DNA of 64,000 nucleotides. Origin: Pyronema omphalodes (taxonomy: Eukaryota; Ascomycota; Pezizomycetes; Pezizales; Pyronemataceae). The first letter of the stretch is position 1; every line of letters begins with the position of its first letter. Below the pieces are notes generated by a model that worked only from the letters and a program-made list of their open reading frames with translations, made no database searches and was not told where the DNA came from. The position numbers and the translations under genes are program-made. This document shows, one piece after another, positions 38,739-49,735 of the stretch. The stretch lies in the NCBI GenBank assembly GCA_024516155.1, contig JAJJXM010000030.1, positions 620,001-684,000 on the forward strand, in the 5' to 3' direction.

Positions 38739-39675
38739 TAATATCACATGGTTCTCAAGCTTCTCCATTTCTCTGAAAACCTTTAAGGTTGTGACTTTTT
38801 CTATTGATTTGTGAATTATATGGGGTGTATTGAACTTAAGGCACGTTTCGGGTATCCAGCTCAACAATAGCTAGGCATTTATTGAGATGCCCGAGCAAGC
38901 GAGGGAATATCTCATGGTTCATTCGTCTTGATGGTGTTTCAATTACATGTAATGTGATTTTCCTGCCGATTGAGTTTAGTGCACTGAGTAGACGATGAGC
39001 TCATGAGGCTCTTCCAAATTTTAGACATATTTCCGTTATACGAATTCCAACATGTTCAACGTTCAACACATAGCGAAAGGGTAAACCTGTAAAACTCGTC
39101 TTCTAAAACTGGAGAAAAAAAAAAAAAAAAAAACAGCCTCCGGCACCCGTCCCCAGATTCCGAGAGAAGTCACGGTGACGTCTAAGAGTGTTTTACGCGC
39201 GCACAATATGACCCGGAAGGAAACAAGATTGAGGACCAACTTTACCTGTACTTGAACTTTGTTTGATATTCATCCTTCTGCCCGACGATCTTCAGGAACC
39301 CCTCTCTACGATACGCCATTGATTGATATGCATGGAATGCATGAATTACGACGACTCTAGACCTAGCCAACTGCTCAGAAGAGATGGCTCGGAAGTCTGT
39401 ATAATATTACTTGAGATTTTATTCATATTCTTTCAGATCCCTCCGAGAAAAGGGCCTCAAGGGACCCCGGTATTCAGAATCACAATGATGTCAAGTCTTC
39501 CTTCTCTACAGCTGGATCCCTGCCCAGGCTCACCTTAGATCTTGTGGCTGGCGCCATGCGCACTTCATCCCCCTCCGACCATCTCCAACCTCGACATATG
39601 GAAGACACCTGAACTTCATCTATTCGCACAGCTCCCTTCATCCGCCATATCATTTTTCACTCAGCAAATACTCAT

Positions 39676-39687
39676 CTATATAAATAA
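39676..39687 (+). promoter_or_regulatory. TATA-like box upstream of hexokinase
   Basis: CTATATAAATAA lies 271 nt before the hexokinase ATG and about 20 nt before a 43-codon upstream frame starting at 39707. Confidence 0.4.
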
Positions 39688-39957
39688 ATCTTCACCGACG
39701 CTTACGATGCCTACGACGCCGATGATTTCGCATAGTCTGGCCCCGGAAGCGCACGGAAGCGCGGGCGGTCCCGACTCACCGGACCACACCAAAGCGCAGG
39801 GGATCATCAGGCACAGACACGCGATTGCTGCATCCTAATCATTTAGGAAGTTCCGCACGTGTGTCGCGCAAAGATGCACCCCGCATTATCTGTCTGTTCA
39901 TAAAGCGCGTAACTCCCCTGATTGCGGGTTCTCGTTACTCTATTATCGATCGCTACC

Positions 39958-41302
39958 ATGGTTGCTACTGCCCCAGAAGAGTTCCTTGTCTGTAGAGACA
40001 ATATCGAAGAGATCGGCGCCGACTTTGCGGAATGCTTCAAGAAGCTTGCTTGGGACTCGAAAGATCAGTTTATAACCACCCCTATCCATGCGCTACCCAC
40101 TGGAAACGAAACGGGAACGTTCCTTGCGCTTGATCTAGGCGGAACAAACCTCAGAGTCGCAGTTATCCAGCTCCTCGGCAGCTCCAACCACGGAACTCTC
40201 ATTGTCGAGCAAAAGCGCTCTGAAATTCCCGCCCATTTCAAGTGCGCCTCCGCAGAGGATCTATTCTCATGGGTTGGCGACTGCATAAACGATGTCCTCA
40301 ACAGCTATCTCGAAAACACAGTCATAACTCAAAAGCCTTCAATAATGAAGATGGGTGTAACATTCTCATTCCCCTGCGAGTAAGGCCCCCACTCTATAAT
40401 TCATCGGGTGCTGATAGTGAAACTATAGACAATCCTCCCACTCAAAAGCTATCCTCATGCCGATGGGTAAAGGCTTTACCTTCAAGCGCACCCGCGACCT
40501 TGCTACTCTTCTCCTAAGCCACGAATACTGCATCCCCGTCGAGATTGTCGCCATCACAAACGACTCTGTTGCTACCCTTCTTAGTGCCGCATACATGCAT
40601 CCCGGCGCTGCCGCTGGTATCATCGCTGGTACCGGAACCAACGCAACTTGCCTCGTTCCAGCGTCTGATTTGTCCGAGTCTAAGCAACCAAAAGAAGGAA
40701 AGGCAGTGCTTTGTAATACAGAGTGGAGCATTAATGGTACTCTTCCTCCAGTGGAGAAATACCGAACTGCTGCAGATATTGCCCTTGGAAATGCCAGTGA
40801 GAAGCCAGGCTTTCAGCCATTGGAGGAGATGATTTCTGGACGGTATATGAGGGAGATAGTACGACTATCTATGGGAGAAGATATTGGCCCAGAGTACAAA
40901 GAACCATATTCCCTCTCAGGAGAGACTTGTTCAAAAGTCGAGGCATGCACAGAGTGGACAGAAGCTGCCAAGTTCCTGCCCAGTGGCTGGAACGAGGAGA
41001 AGGTAACTTTATTTATGCAAATTTCCAAAGCAGTATCAGAGCGTTCCGCAGTTCTATTAGCTGCCGCTACATACGGACTGATGAAATTCAACGGAACAGT
41101 AGAGAAGAGTAAAGATGGAGAACTGGTGATTGGTTGGACAGGTTCAGTACTAGAGAAGCATTACGACTATCAGAAGCGGTATCAACAAGCGTTGGATCAA
41201 CTGTTAGGTGACAAAGTTAAGGCAGTGCTGGTGGAGGCTCAGGAAGGCGGTATTGTTGGAGCGGCGGTCTTGGCAGCTATGGTGGTAGAGGGAACCACTT
41301 AG
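39958..41302 (+). CDS. Divergent hexokinase
   Basis: The exons are 39958-40379 and 40429-41302, giving 431 aa over a 49-nt intron. Hexokinase motifs are present: phosphate-1 LDLGGTNLRVAV (from residue 59), sugar site GVTFSFPCEQ (across the intron), catalytic Asp186 in VAITNDSVATLL, phosphate-2 IIAGTGTN (212 at its end) and the late EAQEGGIVGAAVLAAM. The protein is shorter than the roughly 480-490 aa of yeast Hxk2. The sugar region reads SFPCEQSSHSKAILMPMGKGF, whereas canonical enzymes carry ILxxWTKGF. The NMEWGxF segment is changed to NTEWSING. This resembles the atypical hexokinases of Aspergillus (HxkC/XprF group), some of which act in carbon signalling. Whether it phosphorylates sugar is uncertain. 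An in-frame Met at 39922 would add 12 residues. Confidence 0.85.
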
Positions 41303-42059
41303 ATTATGTACTGTAGCACGATTTCTTTTTGTATATACCTTGGTCTAATGTGAAGTGTAATACCCTTATTCTTATATATACCTATCTTTCTGCGGATTCG
41401 GAGGGTATCGTCACGCGTAATACCTGTGTGTGGTCATCAGCACAAGTGCTCCGAGTTTTTTACAGTAGTGTAACCGCATGATTCATAAGTAAAAAAACAA
41501 ATCTCAACGCCAAGGAACGTAACGAGCATAAGCCATTACTCACTCCGAATTAACAGCTAAATATATTACACGCATGCATTCTAATAACCCCTCGCGGTCT
41601 CGCCACATGCCCAGTTCACTAATTATGTAACTCAGCGATACAGTTTGTTTCCTACACCTTGTAACGATTCCATGCAACAGTCCCATGAGGGAATACAGAG
41701 TTCGAAATCGCAATCATGACCGTGTGTTTTCATAAACAGCTGAATGAATAGCGGCTAACATAACCTACTCCAGTAAAAGCCTAAGATTCCAAACTTAGTG
41801 TTTTTGAATTTACGAGAAATGAGATTGTTGTAAGGTTGTAAGGTTGTAGAAGATATTTAATTTCAATACCAAACATTGATTGTACCGTTATCTCATCGAA
41901 GAAACGGGATGAAAGGTATATCCAGCATATCGCAAAGCCTTCTTAAAGTGCAAGACAGTAAGTAAATCTTATCCATGACTACAAGTCTACAACCGACTTC
42001 CAAGACTACAACCGACATCCATGACTACAACCGACATCCAAGCAAGCATAATCCATCCA
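41303..42059. other. Convergent 3' region
   Basis: Spacer between the hexokinase and rvt stop codons, AT-rich, with a short GACTACAACCGACATCCA repeat near 41975-42040. No gene was seen. Confidence 0.5.
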
Positions 42060-44720
42060 TTACTGTTCCCACTGAATCTTCGCACTCCTAAAAGCCTCAA
42101 CCATTGCCAGCGGCAACAGCTCATCCCTAACAATACAATAACCCCCCCATTTCTCCAGCATCTGGGCACCCCAAACCGCCATAATCCACTGCCAATAGCA
42201 ATCATTAGGTACCTTCTCCATTCCCATTTCCGGGTACTTATCAGGAGTTGCCAAGAAATAAGACTGATCCATAAGACCCGTTCCCATCAAGTCAGTAAAG
42301 ACATCAGCCCAATCTGGACAATGACTTTCTCTACCCAAACAGTATTCTGCGAATGAGAAGAACTCTTCATCATCGCCGATGATAGCATGTCTTGGATGAT
42401 TATCGTCAGGACTCCATTGTCTTTTATAATTTTCGTAGGTTTGACGATCGGTTTTTTCGGTGAGTTTTCCGAAGTACGAAGTTGGGTTTTTGTCAAGGAT
42501 CCCGCCGTTTTTAATCGCGGAAAGATTGATGAAGGGATTATGAAGTTCGAGACCTCCGAGTCTGACAGGCCAATAGAACCAACCAGTTGGGATGTTGCTC
42601 ACGCCGAATCTCTGTTCTATCACTGAGGAAAGGTAAAGAATAACTGAACCTTGATGATCGGGGAATAATTCCTTGTGGATCCGGGAAAGGGTTTCTAGGC
42701 TTTCGTTGACGTGCTCTACACCAAAGCATTTTGCGGGGGAAGCAAAGTTGGTGGTGAAAAATCGCATGTATCTGTTGTAAGCCTGAACCCAGGAGAATAC
42801 AGTTTTACAAGCTGCTAACTGTAGACGAAGTTCTGTGATGTGGGTATTGACAGCCTCTTGATCTATAACGAACTTTCCGGATGGATTCAATACCAGGAAT
42901 CCCCATTTGATGGATCCAGAAGGTAGTTCGGGGTGAACTTTTGCACCGATACAGATAGATCCGGTTTTTTCTTGGTTAAACTTGAGACCCACGACATCGG
43001 CATAGCAGTTCATCGCTTGCCAGGCTTTCACACATTTCTCGGGGTCAGAGTTCCAGAACCAGAGATCATCGTGGATGCGGTACAGGAAAGTACCATCAGC
43101 CGTCTTGTTGACAGCGTAATCCATACAGAAAAGCACTGTTTCTCCAAAGGCTGTGCTGAGGGCGTGGGAGATGGGCACTCCTCTGCTGCGGGTTCTTATA
43201 ACCGTGCCAGGACCGTCATCAGAGAACTTCAAGGGTGCCTCCAGGAACGTTTTGAAGAACTTAATCCACCGTTCTGGAACACCAAAGTATTCTAAGATGG
43301 TTAAAATCGAAGTATGGGGTAGACTGGGACCGAACCATTCGAAGTCGGATCGAACGATGGTGTGTTGCGATCTTAAATTGACGTTGAGTAAGGCTTCAGT
43401 GGCCATCAAATGTAGAAGCGACTGTTTGAGATTGGGGGATGGCTTCTGCTCATTGCTTAATTTCGTCTTTTTTGTGAATTTCTCACCATCGCCGCTATCG
43501 CCGTTGTCGTCGTCATATGGAAGTGCAAGGTCGACATCGGTTTCCCCTCGAAGTTGTCCTAAGAAAAACTGTTCTTGTTGAAGCTTCCGACGGGTTTCGT
43601 TGATGGAGACTTTTGGTGATGTACCAGATCCACTCTTAAGGAAGGCTTTACGGCGGGATGACTCCTTCGCTGAAAGTCCCTGAGTTGTTGGCTTCCATGC
43701 AGGACTATCATGGAATGATTGGAACTCTCGGTGTAGCGTTCGGCACCAGAAACATCCGATACATTGCAAGAAGATCTAATATGTTTTTAGGAGAGTACAA
43801 AACGTTGACGGGTTGATATCGGTTCGACTTACGGCTTGTATAATCTCCTCGTCCATGTATACTCTGTATTTGCCATTGATCTGTCGCCTCATCTCAACAG
43901 TAATTCCATCCTCAGGCCACGACCACGTATCAATCGATGAGAAATAGATTTTGATGACATCTGTGATCTCCTTCAAAACAACCTTATTTTGGAGAAACTC
44001 TTTCAATGTTGCCTGTTTTTCGTTTGATAGTAAATCATTCTTTAGTAACATCTGCATGGCTTCAACTACAGCGCTCTCAGTAATGATGCTGTAGTACTCA
44101 GCGGCCGTTTTTATACGTTCTCGCATGTCTTCGAGCGCAGATTCCCCTTCCAGTGAGTCGTTGAATAGTTTATCGAGATAACTTTTGATTTTCCCTGCAT
44201 CCGTGTCGAAGCCGTCGCTGTTGAAAACAAATTTCTCAAACACAGCCCTCTGATCATGCATCTCCTTCCTACCAATTTTTTCAACCGCTTCCCAATCAGA
44301 GTCCTTAGCACTGACCGGCTGTCCTGATGATAACCATTCTTTCAACAAATTCGCAAACAGCCCTCCATACACCTGCATTTGGTCCTCGATTTCAAATTTC
44401 TTCGATAGCTCCTGTGCCCAGCCTTTAATGACCTCTTCTGAAATGCTGGGATCATATTCTGACATGGATAAGAGGTTCTTGTACTGGTCGACATCGCCTG
44501 CAGGTCTCAGACGCTGATCATTTGGGCTTGTAGCCGTGTTCTTTTCGATTATCTTCCGGACCTTATCTCGAGGGTTAATGGTGTCGTCGTCGATGATTTT
44601 TCGTACAGCGTCGAGATGGGGGACAAAGGCAGCACGCTTTTTGGTGAGCTCGCTGAACTTGGTCTCGGTGATGGAATTTAACACCCGAGCAAATGGAGGA
44701 GGGGCAGAGTTGGATGCCAT
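42060..44720 (-). CDS. rvt: Domesticated cellular reverse transcriptase (RVT family)
   Basis: The exons are 44720-43833 and 43775-42060, giving 867 aa across a 57-nt intron (donor GTAAGT). The N-terminal 300 residues are helical and carry no zinc-finger or endonuclease domain. RT signatures follow: motif A VRSDFEWFGPS (Asp440), motif B RSRGVPISHALSTAFGE (about 492-508), motif C RIHDDLWFW with Asp532 and Asp533, and motif D GLKFNQEKTG (about 559-568). A low-complexity acidic stretch (YDDDNGDSGDGEKF) sits before the RT core. The C-terminal 250 residues are thumb-like and specific. There is one copy, an intron, and no terminal repeats or poly-A, unlike a transposon. This matches the rvt genes described by Gladyshev and Arkhipova, whose Neurospora product polymerises nucleotides and is induced by translation inhibitors. 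The cellular role is unknown. The start could instead lie upstream at 44879. Confidence 0.85.
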
Positions 44721-45735
44721 GGTGTCAGACGATAAAGCGCAGTGATAGAGTATAGATGGAACGAGTCTGGATGATAGATTGCAAACTGTGTTTCCGAAAT
44801 TGAAGGATGTGTTTGAAGGTGAGATGGAAAGCGATGAAGCTGCGGCAGATTTGAGGACTTTATATGGTCCGTCGTTCACTCAACATTTAGATCGATGACA
44901 CGACACACTGCGAGCTGAAGAATTGCAGTGCGGGGTATCTGATTGGTTTCTTACTGCAGATCCGAGATGGACGCGATGGAGATCATTAGGGCTGCCCCTC
45001 CATTGGAACCGGCCAACATCCATGGAAGCCGCCCCGCACTCAATCCATATTAATTGATTACCAGTCGCGAAATATCCAATCACTGACAGCTCCTTGAGAA
45101 ACCCAGTAACATCTGCAGTCAAAATCGGAAGAGATGACTCGAGATTGTCGATACCCCGCAGGTAAAACACCGGCTCTAAGTCAAAGGGTTGTGGGTTCAG
45201 CTGAAACGGAAGCTAGAGAAAGCCAGGCGAACTCAATCGAACGCAAGGCGTGGAAGTGAGTCGACGTGACGGAACATAGTTTCGAACTGGGTAGGAATTG
45301 CGATGCAATGTGGGTTTAGTCTATGAACACGTCGAGACTGACAGTCGCGTTGTGTCGATGCGCGAATATGTGCCAGACGCCAGTGACATCCACGATCCAT
45401 CGCATCAATCATCCATGCATGCATAACCACGCACGGCGGCTAATTGTGTTTACAACAGCGCGTAAAACGCGTCTATTCTATCACCCGATTTGATACTTTC
45501 TTCTAGAATCGTTCGAACCTCGGCGTGGAATTAAACGTAAGTTCAAGAGATTCATTTTGAAGATCTTTGACTTTATATTATTGAAGTGATATTCACTACT
45601 GACTGGGCTTTGCAGAACATGGAAAACTTTCGACAGACGCCTCACATATGCTCAGACTAAGTTGAAACAGGGTTCCATAAAATCATCACTAGGATTTCTC
45701 TCTGGCAAATTTTCAAGATAGCAAAAAATCAAAAG
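44721..45735. other. rvt upstream region and left edge of the accessory block
   Basis: Promoter side of rvt, then unmarked sequence. From about 45540 the sequence becomes the downstream part of the first RING-like repeat unit (GAAGTGATATTCACTACTGA near 45583). No gene was seen. Confidence 0.45.
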
Positions 45736-45758
45736 TTTATTAACGACTGAAATCACAA
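45736..45758 (-). promoter_or_regulatory. Conserved 3' block, RING-like copy 1
   Basis: On the minus strand it reads TTGTGATTTCAGTCGTTAAT, then AAA. It lies about 150 nt after the stop codon and includes an AATAAA polyadenylation signal. Confidence 0.6.
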
Positions 45759-45906
45759 AACTAATCCATGCAAAAAGCTAATGCAACATACAAAGCCCCT
45801 GCGCGCAAGTTGATACGGCTAACCAATATCTCCATCCATGATCGGTTCCAATCCCGCATCCCGCATCCCGCATGCACGCACCCTGTTTGAAGAATACTAC
45901 AAATCC

Positions 45907-46194
45907 CTAGAGAGTGGGAACCGGAAGCTTTATATCCCATCTAGAGTCTTCAATAACATGATCGACATTTGTTCCACAAGTTGGGCAGTTGAAACGCAGT
46001 CCACTACTGGTACGCCAAGTGGATGGATGTAGACGAGTAGGATCAATTGAGCTATTGGCTATAACCTGACCGCAGTATCGCTTCCAGCACACAAGATGAT
46101 GTTTATGACCACAGGGACGGAGGATGGTGCCCTGGCCTTTGAGGATGCCGGTGCCGGGGGGTATAGGACAGCCTGAAATTTGGCAGTCGGTCAT
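45907..46194 (-). CDS. RING-like small protein, copy 1 (95 aa)
   Basis: A single exon. Eight ligand residues fit a variant RING: Cys4-x4-Cys9, then Cys28-x-His30-x2-His33-x2-Cys36 and Cys70-x2-Cys73. The first pair is spaced by four residues instead of two. Shared core motifs are RPCGHK, CWKRYCGQ, STWRTSS and CPTCGTNVDHVIE. The copy keeps all ligands but has the most changed C-terminus (DSRWDIKLPVPTL). RING folds often act as E3 ubiquitin ligases; no activity is claimed here. No membrane or signal segment is present. Confidence 0.78.
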   Translation of the reverse strand: MTDCQISGCPIPPGTGILKGQGTILRPCGHKHHLVCWKRYCGQVIANSSIDPTRLHPSTWRTSSGLRFNCPTCGTNVDHVIEDSRWDIKLPVPTL

Positions 46195-46313
46195 TATGGC
46201 GATTTTCTGTGAGTGTATTTGAACGTTTGACGGTAACGAGTTGTGATGAGATTGGAAATGGGATTCGAGACGAGATTGCAGATGAGATGTGTGATGAGGT
46301 ATGAAGGAAAGGA

Positions 46314-46348
46314 TGAGTGCTGAAAAGTCGGTGGTATTTATTAGGTAC
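46314..46348 (-). promoter_or_regulatory. Conserved promoter block, RING-like copy 1
   Basis: Minus strand CCTAATAAATACCACCGAC followed by TTTTCAGCACTCA, about 120-150 nt before the ATG. The AATAAATA part may serve as a TATA element. Confidence 0.6.
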
Positions 46349-47156
46349 GGACATAGAGCTAATGGGAAGCATTGAATGTCACAGTCGTAGTCAATGAAAG
46401 AAGATAATAAACTCTATGATCAATGCTATTCTATTATCACCCATCACCTCATTCAAAGACAAGAGCTTCAAATACACAGATTGTATTGTGTAATTTAATC
46501 TTTCTGGGTTTACAAGGAGCAAGACTTTTCATGGAACCATGGCACTTTATACCAACGTGTATAGCCCGTCTATTCTATTACACAATTAGATACCTGCTAC
46601 AATTATTGAAATCTCCAAATAGTATCAAACGCAGGTTTAAAAGACGTATTACATCGGTTTCTTCATCATCATTCCAGGGGCAGCGTCTGGCAGTCTGGGA
46701 ATCGAAGAAAAAGCCACTTTTGTGATAATTGGCAATTCTCAAGGTCATGGGAGCTGCAATGAGCTCTATGAATTACGCATAACTCTCTAACAAAGACTTC
46801 CTTGTTTCTTCCCAGATGAAATTCCTCAGCCGTGAATTATTTATCCGCATATTGAACTACTTCTGCCCTAGCCCGGCAATCACCGTTGCCCTGTTGGTAC
46901 ATTTCCAGGCCTTGCGCATCACCACGTGCTCTTTCTCCGGAATCCATTATATCTTGATAGAGCATCAAACAGAAGTTTAGGCAATCTATTTTGGGGATTT
47001 TTGAATTTACATGATTGCCATGCAGTAGTGACCAGGCTTTGTCTATCACATAGAACTATTGCAAGATGCCATAAATATGTTCAGGCGAAGTAGGTTTTAT
47101 GAAACCATCATGCAGTCTTTCCCTCTTAAATTCAAGATGGCAAAAAAGAACAAAAG

Positions 47157-47179
47157 TATATTAACAACTGAAATCACAA
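47157..47179 (-). promoter_or_regulatory. Conserved 3' block, RING-like copy 2
   Basis: Minus strand TTTGTGATTTCAGTTGTTAA followed by TATA. Here the AATAAA is changed to AATATA. Confidence 0.55.
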
Positions 47180-47293
47180 AACTAAACCACGCTAACGCAA
47201 CATACAATCCCTGAGTTTAGTTGATACGACAAATCAATTCCAATTCCAATACCGTATCCACACACCCCAATCGTACTCCATATCCCTATCTAT

Positions 47294-47581
47294 CTAAAGA
47301 GTCGGAACAGGATGCCTCAAATTTGCTCTAGCTTCCTCAATAACATGATCGACATTTGTCCCACAATTCGGGCAATTAAAACGTAAAGCGCTACTGGTAC
47401 GCCAAGTAGAAGGATGTTGACGAGTAGGATCGATTGAGCTATTCTCCAATACCTGGCCACAGTATCGCTTCCAGCATACAAGATGTTGTTTATGGCCACA
47501 AGGCCGGAGGGTGCAGCCTTGGCCTGTTAGGATGCCGTAGCCGGGGGGTGCTGGACAGTCGGAGATTTGACAGTCAACCAT
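47294..47581 (-). CDS. RING-like small protein, copy 2 (95 aa), identical to the copy at 55483
   Basis: A single exon with all eight ligands: Cys4, Cys9, Cys28, His30, His33, Cys36, Cys70, Cys73. The N-terminal Pro/Gly segment is CPAPPGYGILTGQGC. The translated protein matches the inverted copy at 55483-55770 residue for residue, while 18 codons differ silently. The C-terminus is EEARANLRHPVPTL. Function unknown. Confidence 0.82.
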   Translation of the reverse strand: MVDCQISDCPAPPGYGILTGQGCTLRPCGHKQHLVCWKRYCGQVLENSSIDPTRQHPSTWRTSSALRFNCPNCGTNVDHVIEEARANLRHPVPTL

Positions 47582-47689
47582 TGTGGTGATGTTCAGTGAG
47601 TGTATTCAGATGTTTGATGGTAACGAGTGGTGATGAGATTAAAGCTGAGATTGTAGATGAGGTTGGAGGTGAGATGTGAGTGATGGGGT

Positions 47690-47724
47690 GAGTACTGAAA
47701 AGGCGGTGGTATTTATTAGGTACG
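47690..47724 (-). promoter_or_regulatory. Conserved promoter block, RING-like copy 2
   Basis: Minus strand CCTAATAAATACCACCGCC, then TTTTCAGTACTCA, about 110-143 nt before the ATG. Confidence 0.6.
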
Positions 47725-48210
47725 TAGATAGAGCTGATGGGAAGCATTCAATGCCACAGTAAATGAAAGAAGACATTATCTCCACAATTGATACTTTTCT
47801 ATTTGACCATTCATTACCTCATGAAAAGATATGAGTTTCAAAAGCTATACATTGTATTGTATAACCTAGTCCGTCTAATTTTACAAGGAACAAAACTTTT
47901 TAGTGAACAATGTTACAATGCGAGTTTATCACACCGTATAAACCAGTCAATTACATTACCAGATTTCAGATTTTCTAGAACATTCAAACACTCCACATAG
48001 AATGAAACTCAAGTTCAAGAATCCTTTTAGAACATCTTTGACTACGATTTGAAATTTCTAAGTGACATGCAAAACTGCCCGGAATTCTCTCAACATGGGG
48101 CACCTTTGTCAGGCGGCTTACATATGCCCAGACTACAGTGGGTCTAGTAAAATCATTACGCCAATTCTGGCCTCGGTGGTCCTTAAATTCAAAATTTCGA
48201 AACCACAAAG

Positions 48211-48233
48211 TTTATTAACAACTGAAATCACAA
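48211..48233 (-). promoter_or_regulatory. Conserved 3' block, RING-like copy 3
   Basis: Minus strand TTGTGATTTCAGTTGTTAAT, then AAA, only about 55 nt after the stop codon. Confidence 0.6.
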
Positions 48234-48286
48234 AATCCAATCCCGCTAATGCTACATACTGTATACATTATTCCATTCCCTTCATA

Positions 48287-48583
48287 CTACATATCCCTAA
48301 CCGAAACGGGATGCCTCAAGTTCGGCTTTGCTGGTTCGATGACATAATCCACATTCGCTCCACACTTTGGGCAGTAAAAACACAACCCATGACTGGTACG
48401 CCAAGTAGATGCCGATGTAAGACGAGGATCCACTGGGCTGTTCTCTACAATCTGATTGCAATATCTCTTCCAGCATGCATTATGTTGCTGTTTATGACCG
48501 CAGGGACGAAGGGTGCAAGATTGCTCTGGGCGGATGCCGTAGCCTGGGGGCGCTGGACAGTCTGAGATAAGGCAGTCAGTCAT
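48287..48583 (-). CDS. RING-like small protein, copy 3 (98 aa)
   Basis: A single exon starting at the ATG aligned with the other copies (MTDCLISDC). The frame is open upstream to 48706 without a matching sequence, so the longer form is rejected. The central group is PCGHKQQHNACW: one extra residue separates the two His compared with copies 1 and 2. The end reads FYCPKCGANVDYVIEPAKPN. The SINE at 48758 lies 175 nt before this ATG, just upstream of the promoter block. Confidence 0.78.
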   Translation of the reverse strand: MTDCLISDCPAPPGYGIRPEQSCTLRPCGHKQQHNACWKRYCNQIVENSPVDPRLTSASTWRTSHGLCFYCPKCGANVDYVIEPAKPNLRHPVSVRDM

Positions 48584-48676
48584 TATATTGTGATGATATT
48601 TCGTGGAGATATTGAAACGTCTGGAGATACAGGGAAGTAGTAAGGGTTGTGATGAGGTATGAATGATAAGATGCGT

Positions 48677-48706
48677 ACCGATTAGTAGGTGGCATTTATT
48701 AGGCAC
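48677..48706 (-). promoter_or_regulatory. Conserved promoter block, RING-like copy 3
   Basis: Minus strand GCCTAATAAATGCCACCTAC; the second half (TTTTCAGTACTCA in other copies) has diverged. Confidence 0.55.
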
Positions 48707-48757
48707 AGACGATGGCCTATTGGCACAGATTCAATGTCACAGTGACAGAGAGGAAAT

Positions 48758-49104
48758 GGGGGCGGCCCCAGTAGTGTAGTGGTATAACTCCCTGCAACTG
48801 CGCAAATACGACGGGTTCGAATCCCGTGTCGCTCCCACAGGTATTGCTTGGTCGCCGGGGTTTGTCCTCAGGGAGGTTTACCCGGTGCTCAGGATAAGTG
48901 GTCACGCTTTCCTGATCTATGCCTCCTTAGGTATAGACAAGTGTTGGTGGAATGGTTGGGTTAATGGGTGTAGGAGATTAGGGCTCCTCATTAGGAGACT
49001 TCGGTCTCGAGGACAGGAAAAATGGTTGTACAAGTTGCTTTACCCGCATAGGCCTTAAAGGCCTCGATCGGACGTATGATTAAAATAAATAAATAAATAA
49101 ATAA
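48758..49104 (+). mobile_element. tRNA-derived SINE, 347 bp, with 14-bp target-site duplication
   Basis: The 5' part resembles a tRNA gene: a 7-bp acceptor-like pairing GGGGGCG/CGCTCCC, A box TAGTGTAGTGG (48772-48782) and B box GGTTCGAATCC (48814-48824), the pol III internal promoter. A tRNA-unrelated body of about 240 bp follows and ends in a short hairpin (GGCCTTAAAGGCC), CGTATGA and an (AAAT)n tail. Perfect direct repeats GACAGAGAGGAAAT flank it at 48744-48757 and 49105-49118. The parent tRNA is not clear, because the anticodon arm is degenerate. SINEs move using LINE-encoded reverse transcriptase; no intact LINE is in the window. The perfect duplication implies a fairly recent insertion. 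Confidence 0.93.
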
Positions 49105-49394
49105 GACAGAGAGGAAATACAATCTCTGCGATTAATGCTATTCAATTTGACCACTGATCACCTCATGGAATGAAATGAAATTCTAACGCCTGAAATAGTG
49201 TTGCCTAATATAACTCATCTGGACCCACAAGGAAGTAAGACTTTCTACTGAACCATGCCAGTTAGTAACAGCGTGTATACGTAAAATGCATCTATTCCAT
49301 CGTCCAATTAGATATTTTCTAGACTCATTCAAATCTCGTCTGAAAATAAAACTCGGGTTTAAAGAAACCGTTTTGAAGATTTTGAATCTAACTA

Positions 49395-49470
49395 CGGGTG
49401 GGTTTTATTGCACCAAAGCCCTTTACAAAAAAAACTAAAATCTGTGACCTTGATGCAATAAAACCCACCC
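49395..49470. mobile_element. 76-bp foldback element, MITE-like
   Basis: Perfect 17-bp terminal inverted repeats, GGGTGGGTTTTATTGCA (49396-49412) and its complement (49454-49470), enclose a 41-nt loop. The interval is missing at the aligned place in the other tandem units, where GACTTTATATT or TTTGACTAC leads straight to AAGTGATAT. TA lies on both sides (49393-49394 and 49471-49472), allowing for one extra C. Confidence 0.7.
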
Positions 49471-49612
49471 TAAGTGATATACAGTACTAACTGGGCTTTT
49501 GCAATTGTGGAGAACTGCTAGGTTCTGTAGATATTCCCAGAACAATTAGATTCTATCACATCATGACCTAATGTTTTCTTTCTGCAAATCCATAATTGTC
49601 AAGCCACAGAAA

Positions 49613-49635
49613 TTTATTAACAACTGAAATCACAA
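49613..49635 (-). promoter_or_regulatory. Conserved 3' block, RING-like copy 4
   Basis: Minus strand ATTGTGATTTCAGTTGTTAA, then TAAA, about 100 nt after the stop codon. Confidence 0.6.
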
Positions 49636-49735
49636 TAATCATGCCCGCTAATGCTATATCTTATACAGCAAACCAGCATTACCATACACCACCAGTCTCA
49701 ATACCGCATTCACGGATACACGCATCCCCGTCACA

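Larger units (their letters stand above)
38165..39957. other. Spacer between con-6 and hexokinase
   Basis: Divergent promoters share this stretch. It contains a perfect 16-bp hairpin (38704-38738) and an A-run near 39116-39132. No protein gene is supported. A 43-codon frame (39707-39838) lies between the TATA candidate and the hexokinase ATG and could act as an upstream ORF if it is in the transcript. Confidence 0.5.

Noticed and set aside
48758..48837. A functional tRNA gene at the SINE head
   Set aside because: The acceptor pairing and A/B boxes are present, but the D and anticodon arms do not fold and a body with A-rich tail and target duplication follows, so it is a SINE head.
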